Origin: Lentisphaeria bacterium
GTDB lineage: Bacteria; Verrucomicrobiota; Lentisphaeria; Victivallales; Victivallaceae
Direction of reading: 5' to 3'
Length of the DNA stretch: 64,000 nt
Assembly (NCBI GenBank): GCA_018265615.1
Contig: JABLYX010000002.1
Span: forward strand, 98,148-162,147
In this document: positions 59,923 to 64,000 of the stretch, one piece after another
Layout: every line of letters starts with the position of its first letter
Numbering within the stretch: position 1 is the stretch's first letter
Notes under the pieces: generated by a model
What the model was told of the DNA's origin: nothing
The model's database searches: none
What the model saw: the letters and a program-made list of their open reading frames with translations, nothing else
Position numbers and translations under genes: made by a program

Positions 59923-61761
59923 TTACTGTTCCTCTGTTTGCCGGCTGTGCAGCTCGATGAAAAGATTGCGCAGCTTCTCTTTTGAAATCGGTTTCAGGAT
60001 CTCCGCGTCGAATTTTTCAAGCATGCCCTTGTCGTGAGCCTCGACATCGGCGGTGACGATGACGACGGGCAAATGGCGGAACGTTTCATCCCGCCGGATT
60101 TCCGCGAGCAACTCGACGCCGCTCATTTCCGGCATCCACATATCGGTCATCACGAGGTCCGGAACTGCTTCGCGCATCATCCTCAGCGCCTCCGCGCCGG
60201 AGGCCGCGCACCGGTTCTTCACTCCGAATGAAGTGCACATGGCGGAAAGGATCCTGAGGTTGATCGGCACGTCGTCCACCAACAGGACCTCAAGCTTCGC
60301 GAGAAATTCCTCCGGCAGCTGTTCCGCGCTCCCGGCTTCGGCCGCTGCGGGCGTTGCGTTGACGGCGGGGACATCCTCAAGGATGAGCGTAAAGATGCTC
60401 CCGGAACCCGGTTCGCTCTGGAGCTCGATGCGCCCCCGCATGCACAGGGCCATCTCCCGCGAAATCGCCAGCCCCAGCCCGGTGCCTTTGAAGATGTGCG
60501 GATGGGTCATGGCGTCTTCCTGGGTGAACGGCTTGAAAATCGCCTCCTGCTTCTCTTTGGCGATGCCGCAGCCGCTGTCCGCGACGGCGATGGAAAGCGT
60601 TCCCTTGCCTTTGCCGTCCGGCGTGTAGCGGACGATGATCCGGATGAAACCGTCACGGGTGAATTTGCAGGCGTTGCCGATCAGGTTCAGCAGGATCTGG
60701 CGCAGCCGCAGCTCATCCACCAGCAGCGCCGGCAGCCCCGGCGAAATATCCGACTGCTGCTCGATGTTGTTTTTCCGGCACGAGTGGACAAAAAGCGTTT
60801 CAAGCTCCTGGATCATCGATACGATATCGGTGGGCTTCGGCACGAAGACCATCTGCCGTGCTTCGATCTTGGAGAGGTCAAGGATATTGTTGATCAGCCG
60901 CAGCAGGGCGTTGCCCGCAAAATTGATGCCGGAAAGGCTCTCGTGGACCTGCTGCGGAGCCAGCCCGCCCTCCTGAAGCAGTTCGCAGTATCCGATCACT
61001 GCATTGAGGGGGGTCCGCAGCTCATGGCTCATATTGGCCAGGAAGAAGCTCTTCGCTTTGTTGGCGTCCTCGGCGCTCCGCATCGCCTGGACCAGCCGGG
61101 ACTGGATCTCGTCCAGGCTCGACAGGTTGAAGTAGGCGGCCAGGATTCCGGCGAGCCGCCCCTCCTTGATGACCGGGTGGGTGGTTATCAGGTAGATCCT
61201 GCCGCCGATAAGCTCTTCGCTCTGGTAATTGCCCGAGTCCCGGAGGGTGCGGAGCACCGGGCAACCGGGGGAGAGGCCCGGGGCTTCCCGGAACGATTTC
61301 AGGCCGGATATCCCGTCTCCGAAGAGCTCCCGCGGAGTTTTGCTGCCCGAGATCTGAAGCGTTCGTTCCTCCTCCAGCAGCATGAGCCCGAAATCATCGA
61401 ACGCGTGCTGCAGCGTCTGTTCTCTCTCTGGGGCGGCCGCAAAGCGCATGACTCCCCAGCCGCGGCACTCTTCGAGCACGAGTCGCGACAGCACCGGGAT
61501 TTTTTCGCCGCTCCTGCCGGCCGCGTCATCGAATTCGAAGCATTTTCCGGACGGCAGGAAACGCAATGCGCGCCCTCCTGAGACCGTGCTCTCCCGCGCT
61601 TCGAACAGATCCGCGAAACGTTGCCCGATGATGCGCTCCTGCGGGAGCTCCAGCTCGGAGGCCGCAAATGCATTCAGATACCGGATGCGGTCCTCCGTGT
61701 CAATGCAGAGAACGGCAGTGCGCAGAAAGCCGTAGAGATTGTCCAGCAGCAGTTGTTCCAT
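59923..61761 (-). CDS. Hybrid sensor histidine kinase/response regulator
   Basis: 612 residues. Two PAS-like regions (about 1-110 and 115-225) precede the HisKA dimerisation helix with the phospho-His H246 in FLANMSHELRTPLNA, then a HATPase domain (NLIGNACKFTRDGFI, VADSGCGIAKE, KGTGLGLAIS). A C-terminal receiver domain has its phospho-Asp D540 in LVMTDMWMPEMSG. No membrane segment was seen, so sensing may come from the separately encoded membrane protein upstream. No DNA-binding output domain is present; the final target is unknown. Confidence 0.93.
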   Translation of the reverse strand: MEQLLLDNLYGFLRTAVLCIDTEDRIRYLNAFAASELELPQERIIGQRFADLFEARESTVSGGRALRFLPSGKCFEFDDAAGRSGEKIPVLSRLVLEECRGWGVMRFAAAPEREQTLQHAFDDFGLMLLEEERTLQISGSKTPRELFGDGISGLKSFREAPGLSPGCPVLRTLRDSGNYQSEELIGGRIYLITTHPVIKEGRLAGILAAYFNLSSLDEIQSRLVQAMRSAEDANKAKSFFLANMSHELRTPLNAVIGYCELLQEGGLAPQQVHESLSGINFAGNALLRLINNILDLSKIEARQMVFVPKPTDIVSMIQELETLFVHSCRKNNIEQQSDISPGLPALLVDELRLRQILLNLIGNACKFTRDGFIRIIVRYTPDGKGKGTLSIAVADSGCGIAKEKQEAIFKPFTQEDAMTHPHIFKGTGLGLAISREMALCMRGRIELQSEPGSGSIFTLILEDVPAVNATPAAAEAGSAEQLPEEFLAKLEVLLVDDVPINLRILSAMCTSFGVKNRCAASGAEALRMMREAVPDLVMTDMWMPEMSGVELLAEIRRDETFRHLPVVIVTADVEAHDKGMLEKFDAEILKPISKEKLRNLFIELHSRQTEEQ

Positions 61762-61785
61762 AAAATGATACTTCCCCCGAAACCG

Positions 61786-62382
61786 CTAACGGGCGGGCCC
61801 GTCGTTGCGCCCGCCGATTTTTATATACAGCAAATAGAGCGAGATCAGCACGATCAGGCCCCACAGGATTCCCCCGGTAACCGTCTCCCAGTGAATGATG
61901 CCGGTAACCCGGACGGAGTAGTTTTCCGCAGCGGCGAGGGTGACTTTCGACTGGTTGTAATATTCAACGCTCAGCATGAACAGGTGGATCTTAGTCTCCG
62001 GCGATCTGCGGCAGACGTCGATCAGGCTGTCGAGTTTCTTCCACTGCATGTACAGGCGGCTGAGCTCCTCGTTGTAATCGCGGTCGTTCAAAAGCTTGAG
62101 GCGCATGGCCGGATTGCCGGCGGAGAGGTGATCGAGAAGCGTGGAAATGCTTTTGCGCAGTTTTTCGGCCTCCGCCCGGTCATCCGGGGCCTGGTTCAGT
62201 TCCAGCTTCACCAGCGCCTGGGTGTCGATGATGACTTCCCCGGCATACCGGAGTACGGTGTTCGCTGCGGCTAATTCAGACAGATGGAAGTCCCGGAGGA
62301 GCGCCAGCCCGCCCAATATGGCGAGCAGCAGCAGCTGAGAGCAGAGGAGGCCCCTGTTGAACTTCGGAGAGGGCTTCTTCAT
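61786..62382 (-). CDS. Two-TM membrane protein with periplasmic helical sensor region
   Basis: 198 residues with a membrane segment at each end (about 10-28 and 165-187) and a mostly helical periplasmic region of about 135 residues between, like the four-helix-bundle sensors of chemoreceptors and kinases. It has no catalytic domain. The ATG overlaps the upstream stop (ATGA) and GGAGG precedes it. It probably passes a signal from the solute-binding lipoprotein to the soluble hybrid kinase next to it, as a split sensor. Confidence 0.72.
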   Translation of the reverse strand: MKKPSPKFNRGLLCSQLLLLAILGGLALLRDFHLSELAAANTVLRYAGEVIIDTQALVKLELNQAPDDRAEAEKLRKSISTLLDHLSAGNPAMRLKLLNDRDYNEELSRLYMQWKKLDSLIDVCRRSPETKIHLFMLSVEYYNQSKVTLAAAENYSVRVTGIIHWETVTGGILWGLIVLISLYLLYIKIGGRNDGPAR

Positions 62383-63770
62383 TTTCCTCCGCCTCCCGGA
62401 AGCCGGGACCTGACCAGGATGGCCGTGGCGATCCGGTCCGCGTCCATCAGGGCGATGCAGCGCTCCAGCGAAATGGCGCCCGCCATGTATTTCTTGATGG
62501 CTTGTCCGCCCTCCCGCTGGGAGAAACCGTTGATCTGCAGTTGGGCGGAGGCGTTGAAGAGCCTGTTGATCCGCTCCCGGGATTCAATGTACTGCATCGA
62601 CAGGATGTTTGAGGTCTGCGTCCTGAAGACCGGCATGGTGCCGATGCCTTCGAACGCCCGGTTGTAGTTCTCCGGAACCGAGGCGAAGCGGATGAATTCG
62701 AGCGCCTGCTGCAGGTTCGGGCTGTTTTTGTTCACCAGCAGCAGTGAGATGTTCGGGCCTTCGAAGGTCCCCTTCGGAGCGGTTCCCATGAAGACCGGCA
62801 TGACGCCGAAGTCGTTGACCGTATATTCTGCTCCATCCGTCTGAAAATCGGTGTAGAACCAGCTGTCCCAGCAGAAGATCATGGCGGCCTTGCCGGAATT
62901 GAGCATCCGGCTGGTCTGCTTCGGGGAGAAAAGGTCGGTCTGCCAGGTTTTGCCGAACCAGCCGCGCTCCGCGGCGGTTTTGAACCATATCAGCATCTGC
63001 TTGAATTCCGGGATGTCCACGTACGAAAGCTCATTGGCGTTCAATTTCTTCACAAGCTCCGCGCCCCGTTTTCCGGCGAAGACGGGGTCCAGTGCGAATT
63101 GGTACAGAAGCGGCCAGGTGTCCCCGGCGCCCATGTAGATCGGCTGGACTCCTTTCTCCGTCAGGAGATCGCAGAGGGCATTGAACTCCTCCTGCGTTTC
63201 CGGCAGCTTGCCGATGCCGAGCTTCCGCAGCAGGGCCTTGTTGTAGAAGCATCCGGACAGGGAGGCTTCCCAGAAAGGGAAACCGTACACCTTGCCGTCC
63301 CTGGTACACTGGGGCAGCACAAGGTCCTCGACGTCGGAAACCCACTCCTCCCCGCTGAAATCGAAAAAATTCTCTTCGAGGTTGTAGGTATCGAGCTGAT
63401 AACCGCTGAAATGCATGAAGAGATCCGGCTTCTCCCCGGAGCTGAACATGGTCTGCGCCAGGGTTTCGAAGTTGCCGTTCGGCAGGGGCTTCAGGCGGAC
63501 GGTGTTGCCGGACGATTTTTCGTACATGCCGATGATTTTGAGCATATACGGTTTCCGGATGTCGTCCGCGCTGCCGACGATGGTCAGGGTCGTCCCCTGC
63601 TTTTCCCGGCATCCGGCGCAAAACAGGCACAGAACAGCCGACAGCAGATATGCGGTCCGTAAAATCAATGCTGTGAATTTCTCAAGCCGTACAGCTCTGT
63701 TCTGCAATTTCGTCGGTATCCTGTTTCGCCCCTGGAAGCGGTTCCGGGAAATAAAAAACGGGAAAGTCAT
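62379..63770 (-). CDS. Solute-binding lipoprotein, ABC family 1 type, without a transporter
   Basis: About 463 residues. A lipobox (LFCAGC) after a hydrophobic segment makes it a lipoprotein; the mature protein has family 1 solute-binding features (KPDLFMHFSGYQLDTYN, YGFPFWEASLSGCFYNKALL, AAMIFCWDSWFY). ATG 63768-63770 directly follows GGGAGGGG and lies downstream of the promoter. It leaves an unusually long n-region, so a TTG at 63707 is a possible alternative. No ABC permease or ATPase follows; the operon continues with signalling genes, implying sensing rather than uptake. Confidence 0.83.
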   Translation of the reverse strand: MTFPFFISRNRFQGRNRIPTKLQNRAVRLEKFTALILRTAYLLSAVLCLFCAGCREKQGTTLTIVGSADDIRKPYMLKIIGMYEKSSGNTVRLKPLPNGNFETLAQTMFSSGEKPDLFMHFSGYQLDTYNLEENFFDFSGEEWVSDVEDLVLPQCTRDGKVYGFPFWEASLSGCFYNKALLRKLGIGKLPETQEEFNALCDLLTEKGVQPIYMGAGDTWPLLYQFALDPVFAGKRGAELVKKLNANELSYVDIPEFKQMLIWFKTAAERGWFGKTWQTDLFSPKQTSRMLNSGKAAMIFCWDSWFYTDFQTDGAEYTVNDFGVMPVFMGTAPKGTFEGPNISLLLVNKNSPNLQQALEFIRFASVPENYNRAFEGIGTMPVFRTQTSNILSMQYIESRERINRLFNASAQLQINGFSQREGGQAIKKYMAGAISLERCIALMDADRIATAILVRSRLPGGGGK

Positions 63771-63790
63771 CCCCTCCCTGAATGGGAAGG

Positions 63791-63818
63791 AATATATCAC
63801 GCTTTTCGGTGAAAGCAA
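63791..63818 (-). promoter_or_regulatory. Promoter of the sensor operon
   Basis: TTGCTT (63813-63818) and TATATT (63791-63796), spacer 16 on the minus strand, about 20 bases before the lipoprotein ATG. Confidence 0.5.
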
Positions 63819-63907
63819 ACAGGATTCACTCCGCTTCAGGAAAATTCAGGTCTGAACCGGTCTTGCCGGCGGCTTCCGAAGCTCCCGGCCGCTGGGATCC
63901 GGGCATT

Positions 63908-63933
63908 AAAAAACCGTTCAGAAAACTGAACGG
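63908..63933 (-). terminator. Intrinsic terminator after the tRNA gene
   Basis: CCGTTCAG (63914-63921) pairs with CTGAACGG (63926-63933), loop AAAA, followed on the minus strand by six T. Confidence 0.85.
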
Positions 63934-63948
63934 CTGTGATACCAGAAA

Positions 63949-64000
63949 TGGCATCCCCACGGGGATTCGAACCCCGGTTGCCGGGATGAAAACCCGGTGT
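63949..64000 (-). tRNA. tRNA-Glu (anticodon TTC), 5' part beyond window
   Basis: The minus strand shows the 3' part of a tRNA: anticodon stem CCGGG/CCCGG around loop TTTTCAT (anticodon TTC), a T arm CGGGG-TTCGAAT-CCCCG, acceptor strand TGGGGAT, and an encoded CCA end (63949-63951). The 5' half lies past position 64000. Confidence 0.9.

Noticed and set aside
1..64000. A prophage, integron or insertion sequence as the source of the repeated modules
   Set aside because: No transposase, integrase, terminal inverted repeats or target duplications were seen around the modules. Duplication by recombination is possible but leaves no visible mobile element here.

Overview
The window looks like chromosomal DNA from a Lentisphaerota bacterium, probably close to Victivallis. 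I infer this from two marker sets: an Akkermansia-type Amuc_1098-1102 pilus cluster (a Planctomycetota-Verrucomicrobiota-Chlamydiota trait) and several prepilin-like secreted proteins of the H-X9-DG type, each next to a LacI/GntR regulator and a very large secreted carbohydrate-active protein. No transposase, integrase, CRISPR array or prophage gene was seen.

Positions 1-16 kb hold the envelope-secretion block. A minus-strand operon runs secG, Amuc_1102-like, a PilM-PilN-like fusion, Amuc_1100-like, Amuc_1099-like, an Amuc_1098-like secretin and a second secretin paralogue cut by the window start. A near-consensus promoter upstream of secG could drive all of it. tpiA, a small lipoprotein, two more secretin-like genes on the plus strand and a charged secreted coiled-coil protein follow. 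Positions 16-29 kb are mostly housekeeping: an HTH/N6-adenine methyltransferase fusion, pgk, gap, a membrane glycosyltransferase, an ArsB/NhaD-type transporter paired with a PTS-EIIA/CBS protein, icd, a repeat-containing surface protein and an orphan HlyD/YbhG-type adaptor.

Positions 29-57 kb hold the most distinctive content. Four modules (A-D) share the order transcriptional regulator, prepilin-like protein, giant secreted enzyme. A (29.3-35.1 kb, minus) and B (36.1-41.8 kb, plus) have LacI regulators and GH42-like enzymes. C (46.7-52.3 kb, plus) has a GntR/LacI hybrid and a third GH42-like enzyme. D (52.4-56.9 kb, minus) has a GntR/solute-binding-protein fusion and a parallel beta-helix protein. 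Each regulator gene starts from a strong promoter (TTGACA, 17 bp, CATAAT or TATAAT) with candidate operators overlapping the promoter core. All four prepilins lack the usual glycine before the FTLIE motif. Between the modules lie a glyoxalase, a YbdG-like channel, uvrB and efp.

Positions 57-64 kb form a signalling block. A membrane Ser/Thr kinase with a C-terminal Cache-like sensor is convergent with a four-gene minus operon: a solute-binding lipoprotein, a two-TM helical sensor, a hybrid histidine kinase and a small HPt-like protein. A partial tRNA-Glu(TTC) with its terminator ends the window.

One reading is that each module senses a carbohydrate, derepresses its regulator and exports a matched prepilin-enzyme pair, possibly through type II/IV-pilus-like machinery. 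The export link is inference only: no prepilin peptidase or assembly ATPase is encoded here.
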